A stretch of DNA of 37,603 nt from a bacterium (GCA_016125005.1 WGMQ01000101.1:1-37603), one strand, 5' to 3'. Counted from the first letter of the stretch, positions 8,049 to 16,024 are shown. The notes: generated by a model not told the origin, from the sequence alone. Numbers and translations: made by a program.

Positions 8049-9248
8049 GTGACCGAGCCCGGATCGCCCCAACGCCAACTGAAGCTGTTCATGATCGCTG
8101 GCGAGAACAGCGGCGACATCCACGGCAGCAACATGCTGCGTGCCCTCAAGCGCCTCTACCCGAACCTCAGCGCGGTCGGCCTCGGCGGCCCCCAGTTGCA
8201 GGCCGCGGGCATGGAGCTTCGCACCAACATGGTCAAGAACCTGGCGATCATCGGCATCGCCGGTGTCATCAAGAACTTCTGGACCATCCGCCGCATCTTC
8301 CTCGACACGGAAAACTACCTCAAGGAACACCGCCCGGACGCCATCATCCTCATCGACTATGCGGGCTTCAACATCCGCATGGCCGAGCGGGCCAAGCGCC
8401 TCGGCATCCCGGTCATTTGGTACGTCAGCCCGCAGATTTGGGCCTGGCACAAGGAGCGCATCCACACGCTGGCCCGCGTGGTCGATCTGATGATAGTCAT
8501 CTTCCCGTTCGAGGTCGGTCTATACAGGGCCAAGAACGTCCATGTCGAGCACGTCGGCCACCCGCTCTTCGACGTCATCACCATCGACCAGACGAAGGAA
8601 GAGGTCTACGCCACCTTCGGATTCGACACGAAGCGCCCCCTCATCACCATCGTCCCAGGGAGCCGAAAGCGCGAGGTACAGGACTTCCTCCGCATCATGC
8701 TGCAAGGGGCGCGCCGCTATCACGAATGGCACCCGAACACGCAGTTCGCCGTTATCCGCGCCACCACCATCGAGCCCGAGATGATCGAGGGCTTCATCGA
8801 ACGGGAGAACCTTCCCTTCGAGGTGAAGGTCGTGGACAAACTGCGCTACAACCTGCGCCAACACGCGGATTTTTCCTGGGTCAAGAGTGGCACCTCGACG
8901 CTCGAAGCGGCCATCCTCGGCGCGCCCCACCTGATCGTCTACAAGGTCAACTTCCTCACCTGGGCCATCGGCAAGCACCTCTTCACCATTAGCTTCATCG
9001 GCCTGCCGAACATCGTCGCCGGGTCACTCATCGTGCCGGAGCTTCTTCAGGACGAGTTCACGCCCATGAACCTCGCCGAGACGACGGCGTTCTACCTTGA
9101 GGACAAGGAAGAGTACCAGCGCATGGCCGCCGACCTCAAGCGCGTCAAGGACACGCTCGGCGGCCCCGGTGCCAGCGAGAAGGCAGCGCGGGCGATTCTG
9201 GACATGCTGGGCGTGACGCCCGTCGCTCAGCCTGAGTCCGCCGTCTAG
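8049..9248 (+). CDS. lpxB: Lipid-A-disaccharide synthase LpxB
   Basis: GT19 glycosyltransferase joining UDP-diacylglucosamine and lipid X into the lipid A disaccharide on the inner face of the membrane. Visible motifs: LFMIAGENSGDIHGSNMLRAL at the N-terminus, YYVSPQIWAWH-like WYVSPQIWAWHKERI, VEHVGHPLFD, IVPGSRKREVQ and VKSGTSTLEAAILGAPHLIVYK. The frame is open from TTG 7977. GTG 8049 gives VTEPGSPQRQLKLFMIAGE, close to the usual family N-terminus, and 399 residues; ribosome-site support is weak. Presence of this gene shows a lipid A outer membrane. Confidence 0.96.
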   Translation: MTEPGSPQRQLKLFMIAGENSGDIHGSNMLRALKRLYPNLSAVGLGGPQLQAAGMELRTNMVKNLAIIGIAGVIKNFWTIRRIFLDTENYLKEHRPDAIILIDYAGFNIRMAERAKRLGIPVIWYVSPQIWAWHKERIHTLARVVDLMIVIFPFEVGLYRAKNVHVEHVGHPLFDVITIDQTKEEVYATFGFDTKRPLITIVPGSRKREVQDFLRIMLQGARRYHEWHPNTQFAVIRATTIEPEMIEGFIERENLPFEVKVVDKLRYNLRQHADFSWVKSGTSTLEAAILGAPHLIVYKVNFLTWAIGKHLFTISFIGLPNIVAGSLIVPELLQDEFTPMNLAETTAFYLEDKEEYQRMAADLKRVKDTLGGPGASEKAARAILDMLGVTPVAQPESAV

Positions 9249-9290
9249 TTCTCTATAAAGCTATCAATCTATACAGGGACCATCCGGCAC

Positions 9291-9327
9291 AAAAAAGCGT
9301 CGGGGATCGGCAAACCGATCCCCGACG
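9291..9327 (-). terminator. Terminator of the lamin-tail-domain gene
   Basis: A perfect 13-base stem CGTCGGGGATCGG / CCGATCCCCGACG (9298-9310 and 9315-9327) with a CAAA loop. Read on the minus strand it is followed by CTTTTTT, a textbook intrinsic terminator for the gene ending at 9353. On the plus strand there is no T-run, so it serves lpxB less well. Confidence 0.9.
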
Positions 9328-9352
9328 GAATGGCATCTGTCGCTTGGCGCGA

Positions 9353-10177
9353 TTAGAAGTCGAAGGATGACCAGTCGCTGACGGAAGCGGCCGGGTTGGC
9401 GCTGCCGACGTTGCCGGTCATGACGCCACCAGCCATCGAGCTGGGGTAGGTGTCGCCTGCGGCACGGGTGAAGTTCGGGGCGGTTCCCTCGAGGCCACCG
9501 GCCACGAAGTCAGCCGAGGTCGTGGTCGTGGTGCCGTTCTGGCGGGTGATGTAGTTCGCGGTGGCGGTGGTCACGACAATCTCGGCACCGACGGGGTTAC
9601 CAGCGATGGTGGCGGCGGTCGAGTAGATCAGGCCCGCGTAGCCGCAGTCGCCAGCGTTGTCCACCACGGCAACGCCGTCGAGGATCGTCCAGTTGGTGCT
9701 GAAGGGGGCGTCGATGATGCCGTCGTTGGCCGCATCGATGTCGTCGGTCAGCGCCGGGGCGGTGGCGGTCTGGATGAGGAGCGCGGTCATGCTGGCGTTC
9801 TCGATGTCGGTGGTGGAGCTATCGGAGCTCCAGCCAGCAACGCCAGTCCAGCCGGTGCCGGCGCCGACGATGTCCGTGGCGTTCACATCGACAGTGTAGG
9901 CGCTGCTGCCCTGACGCAGGACCAGGTAGCCGTTCGAGCCGAAGGCGAGGCCGCTCAGGTCGAAGATGTTCTGGATATCGCCAGCGCCAGTGGTGTCGCC
10001 TTCGATGAAGACCAGGTAGGTGCCAGCGGGAAGCGTGGCGCTGGGGGTACCGATGATCTCGACGAACTCGTTCGGGGCGTCGGTGCTGGGCGGGTTGAAG
10101 AGGATCTCGCTGATCTTCTGGGCGGGGGAGAGCGCCGGGGCGGCGATCAGGGCAAGCGTGAGAATGAGCTTCTTCAT
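9353..10177 (-). CDS. Secreted lamin-tail-domain (LTD) protein with C-terminal tag VSDWSSFDF
   Basis: 274 residues with a Sec signal peptide (MKKLILTLALIAAPALSPAQ). The mature protein opens with ISEILFNPPSTDAPNEFVEI, followed by PAGTYLVFIEG and GSNGYLVLRQG, matching the Ig-like lamin tail domain found in bacterial surface proteins and nucleases. The rest is Thr/Ala/Gly-rich and likely beta. No nuclease domain is present and no enzymatic residues are recognised. The last residues VSDWSSFDF resemble those of the exported protein at 14028-15509 (VSDWASFE). Shine-Dalgarno GGGAGGAT lies upstream. It is a single-gene unit with a strong terminator; a cell-surface or matrix role is inferred. Confidence 0.85.
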   Translation of the reverse strand: MKKLILTLALIAAPALSPAQKISEILFNPPSTDAPNEFVEIIGTPSATLPAGTYLVFIEGDTTGAGDIQNIFDLSGLAFGSNGYLVLRQGSSAYTVDVNATDIVGAGTGWTGVAGWSSDSSTTDIENASMTALLIQTATAPALTDDIDAANDGIIDAPFSTNWTILDGVAVVDNAGDCGYAGLIYSTAATIAGNPVGAEIVVTTATANYITRQNGTTTTTSADFVAGGLEGTAPNFTRAAGDTYPSSMAGGVMTGNVGSANPAASVSDWSSFDF

Positions 10178-10212
10178 GTGGTCGGTAATCTCTCTGGGAG
10201 GATAAAATCAAA

Positions 10213-10232
10213 GCGGGTTGATTGTAACCCGC
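10213..10232. promoter_or_regulatory. Inverted repeat in the LTD gene leader/promoter
   Basis: GCGGGTT / AACCCGC with a six-base spacer. On the minus strand the spacer and right arm hold TACAAT, a plausible -10 box about 45 bases before the ATG. A well-placed -35 is not visible (a TTGATG lies about 20 bases upstream). It may be an operator overlapping the promoter or a leader hairpin. Confidence 0.35.
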
Positions 10233-10320
10233 CCGCCCCGAACCGACATCAAGTCAAAGATGCTGCTGCTTCGCCTTTTTCAACAGTCTGTCACCGGCCT
10301 GCCACTTTGGGGCGTCCATC

Positions 10321-11100
10321 CTACCCCGCGGGCTTGATTTTCCGTAGTAGCTCCTCAGGGAGAAGCATCGCCGCGGACATGTCGAGCATCCAGGTAATGC
10401 TCGTCGCCTTCAGGTGTTCCACGGGATAGACCTTTGGGGCGTCGCCGCGGCTGAAGATGTCGCGGATCACCGTTGCCTTGTTGTCTCCCGTCACGGCCAG
10501 CAGCAGGTGCTTGGCGGCGTTCAGGACCGGATAGGTCAAGGTCAGGCGGTTGGTGTTCAGCTGCGGGACTTCGTTGGAAACGTAGCCCTTCACGTCCGAG
10601 GCGAGCGCCTCGGTCCCCGGGAAGAGAGAGGCGGTGTGTCCGTCCGGCCCCATACCCAGGATGATCATGTCGAATTGGGGCGTACCGTCTGCCGCCTTTG
10701 GCAGGGTACGCTCCAGGAGCATGGTAAGGCGCATGGCCTCGGCGCTTAGCAGGTGAGCGCCACCGTTGGGCGGGTAGATCTGTTCCGCGGGCACGCCAAG
10801 CTGAGCCAGGAATCCCTCCATGGCGAGACGCACGTTCGAATCGACGTGATCGTTGGGGACGGCGCGCTCATCGCCGAAGAAGTAGCGGATGCGCCGCAGT
10901 GCGGCGGCGTCCTGACCGGTGCACTCGCGCAGGGCCTTGTACATGGCCTTGGGTGTCGAGCCGCCAGCGAGCGCCACGCGGGCCTTCAGTTGGCGCTCCT
11001 GCTTGTTGTCGCCGAGCTGTACCAACTGCACTGCGGCGGCGTCCGCCACATCCTGTGCCGTGGGGGAGATGAGGATCTCCGTGCCGGGCGCCAGCTTCAC
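10321..11100 (-). CDS. pgl: 6-phosphogluconolactonase
   Basis: 259-residue DevB-type lactonase hydrolysing 6-phosphogluconolactone in the oxidative pentose phosphate pathway. Signature segments: VALAGGSTPKAMYKAL, YFFGDERAVPNDHVDSNVRL and DMIILGMGPDGHTASLFPG. Its ATG overlaps the opcA stop by four bases, so it is translated from the same message as opcA, matching the zwf-opcA-pgl arrangement of other bacteria. The gap from 10320 to 10178 before the LTD gene shows no strong terminator. Confidence 0.95.
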   Translation of the reverse strand: MKLAPGTEILISPTAQDVADAAAVQLVQLGDNKQERQLKARVALAGGSTPKAMYKALRECTGQDAAALRRIRYFFGDERAVPNDHVDSNVRLAMEGFLAQLGVPAEQIYPPNGGAHLLSAEAMRLTMLLERTLPKAADGTPQFDMIILGMGPDGHTASLFPGTEALASDVKGYVSNEVPQLNTNRLTLTYPVLNAAKHLLLAVTGDNKATVIRDIFSRGDAPKVYPVEHLKATSITWMLDMSAAMLLPEELLRKIKPAG

Positions 11101-12191
11101 GCGTTCCTCTCCGTGCGCTTGATGAAGTCGAGAATGGGAATCGCCATGACGACGGCCTCGCGGAAGTGACGGGCCTTGGATGGCGTGTTGAGTGCCAGCC
11201 CGAGCGCCTCGTCTTCCGAAAGCTCATGGAGGCGAAGGTGTCGCTCGAGAACCGCACGACCGGGCGTGCAGCAGCGCAGTGTCATGCCGTCGGGGCCGAG
11301 TTGTACCTCGAAGGTGGCGCCGTTGCTGTCGGTCAGTCGGATCACTCGTTCGTCCTGCACCTTCGGACAGAACCAGGGGAATACCGTGATGAGTCCCGAC
11401 GGCGAGGCGATGGTCAGATGGTCACCGATGTTCTCCGCCACTTGCCAACTGAGGCGCGCTCCCAGCCAGCCGATAAACATGGCGGCCACGACCACTGGCA
11501 GCGCCGCACCTGTTGGGCCACCGAGCTCCACGCCCCGGACCTGCGTCAGGTCAAACCCGGCCTGGGGATCATCAAAGAACGCGGTCACCTGCTCGCGGAG
11601 CGGCGTTGTGCGGAACCACGACAAGTCGATGGTTGGGTGGGTCGTTTCAAGTGTGGAACGGAAGTGCTGTACCGGGTTGTCGGTCAACGAGGCCATGCGG
11701 ATCGTGCGGTCGACGTGTTGCTGGAGGGCCTCCAATTCGGGGAATGGGATGGCCCCGAGGCCCGTCCAAAGGACCGTCTGCACGTCCGGCACCAGCAACG
11801 GGGCCACGGCGCCGCGCACGTGGCGAGCAGAGGCAGGACCGAAGGCCAGATGAATGACTTCACAGCAGACGGGAGCCGCGCCGGGCGCAGGTAGAAAGCA
11901 CTGGGCGTTCACCGCCGCCACCATCTCCGGCGAGGTATTGTCCGGTTGGTAATCCAGCAGGAAAATGCGCGCCGGATACTTGGGGATCACCCGCTGGAAG
12001 ACTCCACGGACATGTTCGATGCGTGACGCGCAGCCGAGCCACAAGACGTTGCCGAGCACCACGCGCGACACGCTGGTGCCCTGCGCCTCGTTGATCGGTT
12101 TCCACATCGAACTCAGCTCACGCTCGATCTGCTCCGGCGAAAGGGCGATGCTTGTTTCGTTGGCAAAGACGGCGAAGGAGTTGATGGCCAT
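11097..12191 (-). CDS. opcA: Glucose-6-phosphate dehydrogenase assembly protein OpcA
   Basis: 364-residue OpcA-family protein, known as an allosteric or assembly partner of glucose-6-phosphate dehydrogenase. Family features seen are the N-terminal ELSSMWKPINEAQGTSVSRVVLGNVL, RIFLLDYQP, the middle HVRGAVAPLLVPDVQTVLWTG and the C-terminal ALPVVVAAMFIGWLGARLSW. OpcA is best known in cyanobacteria and actinobacteria; finding it beside lpxB shows it also occurs in this diderm. AGGAG lies about ten bases before the ATG. It is flanked by fum (28 bases upstream) and pgl (4-base overlap). The partner zwf is not in the window. Confidence 0.92.
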   Translation of the reverse strand: MAINSFAVFANETSIALSPEQIERELSSMWKPINEAQGTSVSRVVLGNVLWLGCASRIEHVRGVFQRVIPKYPARIFLLDYQPDNTSPEMVAAVNAQCFLPAPGAAPVCCEVIHLAFGPASARHVRGAVAPLLVPDVQTVLWTGLGAIPFPELEALQQHVDRTIRMASLTDNPVQHFRSTLETTHPTIDLSWFRTTPLREQVTAFFDDPQAGFDLTQVRGVELGGPTGAALPVVVAAMFIGWLGARLSWQVAENIGDHLTIASPSGLITVFPWFCPKVQDERVIRLTDSNGATFEVQLGPDGMTLRCCTPGRAVLERHLRLHELSEDEALGLALNTPSKARHFREAVVMAIPILDFIKRTERNA

Positions 12192-12219
12192 GACCGGAGT
12201 GCTCCTGTCGGGGTGAAGG

Positions 12220-13752
12220 TCAGTGTGCGGTGCCCGCTGGCTTCAGCGCCGCGAGGTTCGTGCCGCTCTCCGCCAGCACTTCCTTGTGCAGCGAATTTCC
12301 GTGACTGTCCATGGTGACGATGGCGGGGAAGTCCGTTGCCTCGATTTCCCACATGGCCTCTGGAATGCCCATTTCCTCAAGCAGATGGACGTCCGTCACC
12401 TTGCCGAGCGTTCGGGCATAGATCTGGGCCGCTCCGCCGATCGCGTGCAGGTAGACGCCGCCGTGCTCCACGAGACCCGCCAGCGTCTTCGGACCCATGC
12501 CGCCCTTTCCGATGACCGCGCGGATGCCGAACTTCTTCATGACGGTGGCCTGGTACGGTTCCTCGCGCGCGGAGGTCGTCGGCCCGGCCGCCTTCACATG
12601 CCACTGGCCGTTGGCGTCCTTCAGCATCACGGGGCCGCAGTGATAGATGATCGCCCCGTTCAGGTCCGCCGGAGCGGTGTCGTTCTCGATCAGGTACTTG
12701 TGGATCGCGTCCCGGCCCGTCACCATGCGGCCGCTGATCAGGACCACGTCCCCCACCTTCAGCGAACGGATCTGCTCCTCGGATACGGGCGGGACGAGAC
12801 GGATTTCGCGACCGCTGAGCGGGAAACCCTCCTGCTTGGCCATGCGCCTCGGATTCACCGCGAGCTGGTGCCAGCGAAGGATATCGCCCGTCTCCGGGTC
12901 GATATAGACAGTCAGGCGGCGATAGGCCCAGCAGTTGTAAGCCACGGACACGAAGTAGGACGCGGGGAGGCGATTGTACGAACCGATCTTGACGCCCAGC
13001 AATGTGCTCAAGCCGCCGAAGCCCATGGGCCCGATACCGAGCTTGTTCCCCTCATCCATGATCTCGGCCTCAAGCTGCGCGAGCTGCGGATCGGGGTTCT
13101 CGTCGTCCACATCGCGGAAGAGCTGCTCCTTCGCGAAGGTATAGCCCGAGGCGCGGTCGCTGCCGATGGCCACGCCGATGAACCCCGACGAACATCCCTG
13201 GCCCTGCGCCTGCCAGATCGCGTGGAGGATGCACTTCTTCACACCGGCCAGATCGCGCCCCGCCTTCCCCATGTGCTCCAGATCGCACGGCAGGCTGTAC
13301 TGGATATTCTTGTTCTCGCAGCCGCCACCCTTCAGGATGAGCGTCATCTTGATTTCGTTCTTCCGCCACTGCTTGAAGTGCAGGATCGGCGTGGAGGCGC
13401 TCAGGTTGTTGCCGGTGTTCTTGCCGCTGATCGAATCCACGCTATTGGGGCGCAGCTTGCCGAGGCGGGTTGCCTCGCCCACGGCCCAGCGCACGTCCTC
13501 TTCCATCGTGATTTGGTCCACCCCCACGGGCGTATGGATGTCGAACGTGGGCATCCCGGTGTCCTGGCAAATGGCCCCCTGATCCTCGCACGCCATGTCG
13601 ATGTTCTGGCTGATGATCTCCATCGCCTGAGCGGCCTTCGTGCCCTCCTTCTCGCGAACGGCGGCGCGACCCACCGCCTCCCTGACGTCGGCCGGCAGAT
13701 TGGTCGACGTTTGGATGATGAACTCGAGCATGGACTGGCGGAAATTTTTCAT
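12220..13752 (-). CDS. Class I fumarate hydratase (iron-sulfur type)
   Basis: 510-residue oxygen-sensitive fumarase with alpha and beta halves fused. Three Cys positions fit the 4Fe-4S site: GAICQDTGMP, KGGGCENKN and GQGCSSGFIGVAIGSDR. The C-terminal half carries VVLISGRMVTGRDAIHKYL, YHCGPVM, AAGPTTSARE and VIGKGGMG. It converts fumarate and malate in the TCA cycle. It is the first gene of the fum-opcA-pgl set on the minus strand. A leader of more than 100 bases containing a hairpin lies between its ATG and the divergent gene at 14028. FumA-like tartrate dehydratase activity cannot be excluded from sequence alone. Confidence 0.94.
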   Translation of the reverse strand: MKNFRQSMLEFIIQTSTNLPADVREAVGRAAVREKEGTKAAQAMEIISQNIDMACEDQGAICQDTGMPTFDIHTPVGVDQITMEEDVRWAVGEATRLGKLRPNSVDSISGKNTGNNLSASTPILHFKQWRKNEIKMTLILKGGGCENKNIQYSLPCDLEHMGKAGRDLAGVKKCILHAIWQAQGQGCSSGFIGVAIGSDRASGYTFAKEQLFRDVDDENPDPQLAQLEAEIMDEGNKLGIGPMGFGGLSTLLGVKIGSYNRLPASYFVSVAYNCWAYRRLTVYIDPETGDILRWHQLAVNPRRMAKQEGFPLSGREIRLVPPVSEEQIRSLKVGDVVLISGRMVTGRDAIHKYLIENDTAPADLNGAIIYHCGPVMLKDANGQWHVKAAGPTTSAREEPYQATVMKKFGIRAVIGKGGMGPKTLAGLVEHGGVYLHAIGGAAQIYARTLGKVTDVHLLEEMGIPEAMWEIEATDFPAIVTMDSHGNSLHKEVLAESGTNLAALKPAGTAH

Positions 13753-13808
13753 GAAAGCGGCACCTCAGGGAAAGAAATCTGCAACGCCCCATTTACTGCA
13801 CAGAAAGT

Positions 13809-13830
13809 CCGACGGGGCAAGTGCCGTCGG
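13809..13830 (-). promoter_or_regulatory. Hairpin in the fumarase leader
   Basis: On the minus strand CCGACGG / CCGTCGG encloses an eight-base loop, followed by ACTTTCT. A second stem (CCCGG ... CCGGG) lies just upstream. The pair occupies the middle of the approximately 160-base leader of the fumarase gene and could form an attenuator or structured leader. No known riboswitch class was recognised. Confidence 0.35.
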
Positions 13831-13913
13831 GTGGTCCCCCGGTGGCAAAACTGTATGCCGGGCCGATTGTTGGTGTGTGTCGGTGATTTTTAAGTCTATC
13901 TACAAAACTAAAG

Positions 13914-13927
13914 TTTGGCATGCCAAA
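13914..13927. promoter_or_regulatory. Perfect 14-base palindrome between divergent fum and secreted-protein genes
   Basis: TTTGGCATGCCAAA is fully self-complementary. It lies in an A/T-rich pocket directly upstream of the predicted plus-strand promoter (13935-13962) and about 160 bases ahead of the fumarase ATG. Its size and place suit an operator for a dimeric regulator controlling one or both divergent units. The regulator is unknown. Confidence 0.5.
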
Positions 13928-13934
13928 TAAAGCA

Positions 13935-13962
13935 TTGACGCGGCATCCGATCTGCCTAGTCT
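13935..13962 (+). promoter_or_regulatory. Predicted sigma-70-type promoter for the duplicated-domain secreted protein
   Basis: TTGACG (13935-13940), 16-base spacer, TAGTCT (13957-13962), about 65 bases before ATG 14028. The -35 is five of six to consensus and the -10 is weak. The palindrome at 13914-13927 abuts it. Confidence 0.4.
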
Positions 13963-14027
13963 CCACACCCGAAGGGCGGCTGAATCCCGCGCCGCCCCAT
14001 TCTTTCCACACCAAGGACTTCATCATC

Positions 14028-15509
14028 ATGGGTCAACTTACCCGCGCTTTCGGAGCCGCCCTGCTTCTTGCTGTCGGCGTCGTGCCCGCGCAGACTTCGT
14101 TCACATTTGAGGATGCAACTCCCTTTGCCGACGCCCGCTGGGCGGGCAACGAAGGAGACTTTGCCGTGTCCTCCGCCCAGAACCATGAGGGGGGCGGCGC
14201 CCAGTCGCTCGCCTTCTCCTACCCCTCCCCGCCGCGCTTCACCTCCTTCACCTACGAGGTGCCGATCACGCTGACGGAAGGGACCATTTCCGTCTGGTTC
14301 CAAGACGCGGTCGGCGCCGCTGGTGCCGTGTTCCCCCCGGGAGGTACTCCCGAGTGGGGCGGTTCGATCATCCTGGAGGACGCCAACAACCCCGCCGACT
14401 TCGGGGCGGTTGAAATCTGCAACCTCGGATATGGCGGCTCGTCCTACTTCGGCAGCGAAGGCACCGGCGACCGCCAGGCGGCCAGCGATACCTTCGATAC
14501 GGGCACCTTTGGAACCCGCACCGTCGGCTGGCACCAGGTGGTCTTCACGGTGGGCGCCACGCAAAGCACCGTGTCTGTGGACGGTAACACGTCTGTCCAG
14601 ATCGGGGCTCCCGGCGGCGACAAGACGCTGCGCCTGCGCTTCATGATCGGTTCCGCGTCGAACGGTGGCTTCGGCAACTGGTACACCACCGTCGGCGAGC
14701 CCACCGGGTGGAACGTCAGGCTGACACCGTGGGTGACCTACGACGACGTGGCCTTCACGGCGACAGCTCCCTCGGCGGCCTCCGCATCACTCGGATTCGA
14801 GAGCGGTGAGGTCGATTCACCCGCTGTCTTCATGGGGCCGTCGAAGACCGACAATCCCTTCATGGATGGTTTCGTTCCCGCCTTCGGCATCACCACGGAT
14901 GTGGGTCTTGTTCATGCGGGCACGCAGGCGGCCTACTTCGACAATGACATCCTGCCGTTCCGCAGCGTGACACTCGACCTGAGCGGCTCAAACGAGGGCA
15001 CGGCCACCTTGTGGTTCTACGACAGCCTCGGCCCGGATACGAGCTTCGATCGCACCGGTGGCTCGATCATCATCGAGGACGGGTCGAATCCCTCCAACTT
15101 CATGGCGCTGGAGATCAACAACTGGCCCTACCCGTCGAGCAGCGACCCGACCCCCGGCGTCGCCAACTACTACCTGAGCGGTTCCGCCGGATTCCAGAGT
15201 CGCTACTTCGGCGACCGTCAGGTGGGCTGGAATCGCCTCGACATCGTGCTGACCAACGGCAGCTCGCGATTCCTCGTCAATGGCATCGAGAACTCGCAGG
15301 GCACCGGGGTGCTGTCGGGACCGGGTCTTTCCACCTCGCCGAAGCTCCGCATCATGGCCGACTCGGCAAGCTCCGGCGGCTTCTCCAACTGGACCACCAT
15401 CGACCCGCTCGATGTCCTTTACCAGCAGTCCAGCGCCCCCTACGTCTTCTACGACGAGATCACGGTGCCCGCTTCCTCGAGCGTTTCCGACTGGGCCAGC
15501 TTCGAGTAA
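14028..15509 (+). CDS. Secreted protein with two copies of a beta-sandwich-like domain and C-terminal VSDWASFE
   Basis: 493 residues with a signal peptide (MGQLTRAFGAALLLAVGVVPAQ). The mature part contains two homologous halves of about 220 residues. Matching pairs include GTISVWFQDAVG / GTATLWFYDSLG, GGSIILEDANNPADFGAVEI / GGSIIIEDGSNPSNFMALEI, VGWHQVVF / VGWNRLDI, MIGSASNGGFGNW / MADSASSGGFSNW and YDDVAF / YDEITV. The fold looks like a concanavalin-type jelly roll, as in laminin-G or LamG-like modules, but no named family is certain. ATG 14028 is chosen because it begins the signal peptide; an open frame continues upstream to 13920. It ends in SVSDWASFE, like the LTD protein at 9353-10177. 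Function unknown; perhaps a surface carbohydrate-binding protein. Confidence 0.85.
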   Translation: MGQLTRAFGAALLLAVGVVPAQTSFTFEDATPFADARWAGNEGDFAVSSAQNHEGGGAQSLAFSYPSPPRFTSFTYEVPITLTEGTISVWFQDAVGAAGAVFPPGGTPEWGGSIILEDANNPADFGAVEICNLGYGGSSYFGSEGTGDRQAASDTFDTGTFGTRTVGWHQVVFTVGATQSTVSVDGNTSVQIGAPGGDKTLRLRFMIGSASNGGFGNWYTTVGEPTGWNVRLTPWVTYDDVAFTATAPSAASASLGFESGEVDSPAVFMGPSKTDNPFMDGFVPAFGITTDVGLVHAGTQAAYFDNDILPFRSVTLDLSGSNEGTATLWFYDSLGPDTSFDRTGGSIIIEDGSNPSNFMALEINNWPYPSSSDPTPGVANYYLSGSAGFQSRYFGDRQVGWNRLDIVLTNGSSRFLVNGIENSQGTGVLSGPGLSTSPKLRIMADSASSGGFSNWTTIDPLDVLYQQSSAPYVFYDEITVPASSSVSDWASFE

Positions 15510-15535
15510 TCGAACTCAGTCCGCCGCCAGTACCT

Positions 15536-15574
15536 TCGCCCGCGCCCTCCACAAGAGACGGCGCGGGCGATGTC
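15536..15574. terminator. Shared terminator between convergent genes
   Basis: A perfect 11-base stem TCGCCCGCGCC / GGCGCGGGCGA (15536-15546 and 15560-15570) with a 13-base loop, followed on the plus strand by TGTCATTT. It sits between the secreted protein stop (15509) and the QueD-like stop (15573) and may end transcription from both sides. The T-tracts are weak. Confidence 0.6.
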
Positions 15575-16022
15575 ATTTGGGGACTGTATAGACAGCGCAG
15601 TTGTTCGGTGTTTCCCATACGGTCACGCTTTCAAGGCGAAGTCGTCCCCCATAGACCGAGCGGATCGGCTCCACCAATTGATCGTGACACCAGCGCGCGA
15701 GGTTTTCCGCGGTGGGAATCGCATCCATCAGGACGAGGCGAAAGCCCTGTCCGCGCAGGAAGGAGACAAGCGGCTCGTCTCCGTGCCACGCCATGAAACC
15801 GTGATCGAGGGGCTCGTGAATGTGGTGGACCATGAGGACCTTCAGGTCCGCGAAGTCCATCACCATGCCCTCGTCGCTGTGGCCCGGCTCGATGGTCAGG
15901 TCACCTTCGACCGTCACGGCGATGCGGTAGCGATGGCCGTGGACGTTGCAGCACGCGCCCTTGTGGGACGGAATGCGGTGCCCGGCGTCGAGTTGGAGCT
16001 CCCGGGTCACGCGGATCGGCAT
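15573..16022 (-). CDS. queD: 6-pyruvoyl-tetrahydropterin synthase / QueD-like protein
   Basis: 149 residues of the PTPS/QueD fold. Zinc ligands are His15 in QLDAGHRI and the HGH pair (His28, His30). The catalytic Cys24 has the C-x3-HGH spacing of 6-carboxy-tetrahydropterin synthase. MVMDFADLK and the C-terminal VTVWETPNNCAVYTV with the family's Glu are also present. In queuosine biosynthesis it converts 7,8-dihydroneopterin triphosphate to 6-carboxytetrahydropterin. No queE or queC is near; instead it is the last gene of a flavoprotein operon, starting two bases after the preceding stop with GAGGGGG upstream. A different pterin role is possible, so the symbol is given by fold and motif. Confidence 0.85.
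   Translation of the reverse strand: MPIRVTRELQLDAGHRIPSHKGACCNVHGHRYRIAVTVEGDLTIEPGHSDEGMVMDFADLKVLMVHHIHEPLDHGFMAWHGDEPLVSFLRGQGFRLVLMDAIPTAENLARWCHDQLVEPIRSVYGGRLRLESVTVWETPNNCAVYTVPK
15584..15595. repeat. Second copy of the 12-base motif CTGTATAGACAG
   Basis: Identical to 595-606. Here it codes (minus strand) Val-Tyr-Thr near the end of the QueD-like protein, with codons GTC TAT ACA. Confidence 0.6.
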
Positions 16023-16024
16023 TG

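Noticed and set aside
12223..13893. 556-codon open frame on the plus strand opposite the fumarase gene
   Set aside because: Its protein has no recognisable domains, and the opposite strand clearly encodes a complete fumarase. Long antisense frames are expected from strong G/C third-position bias.
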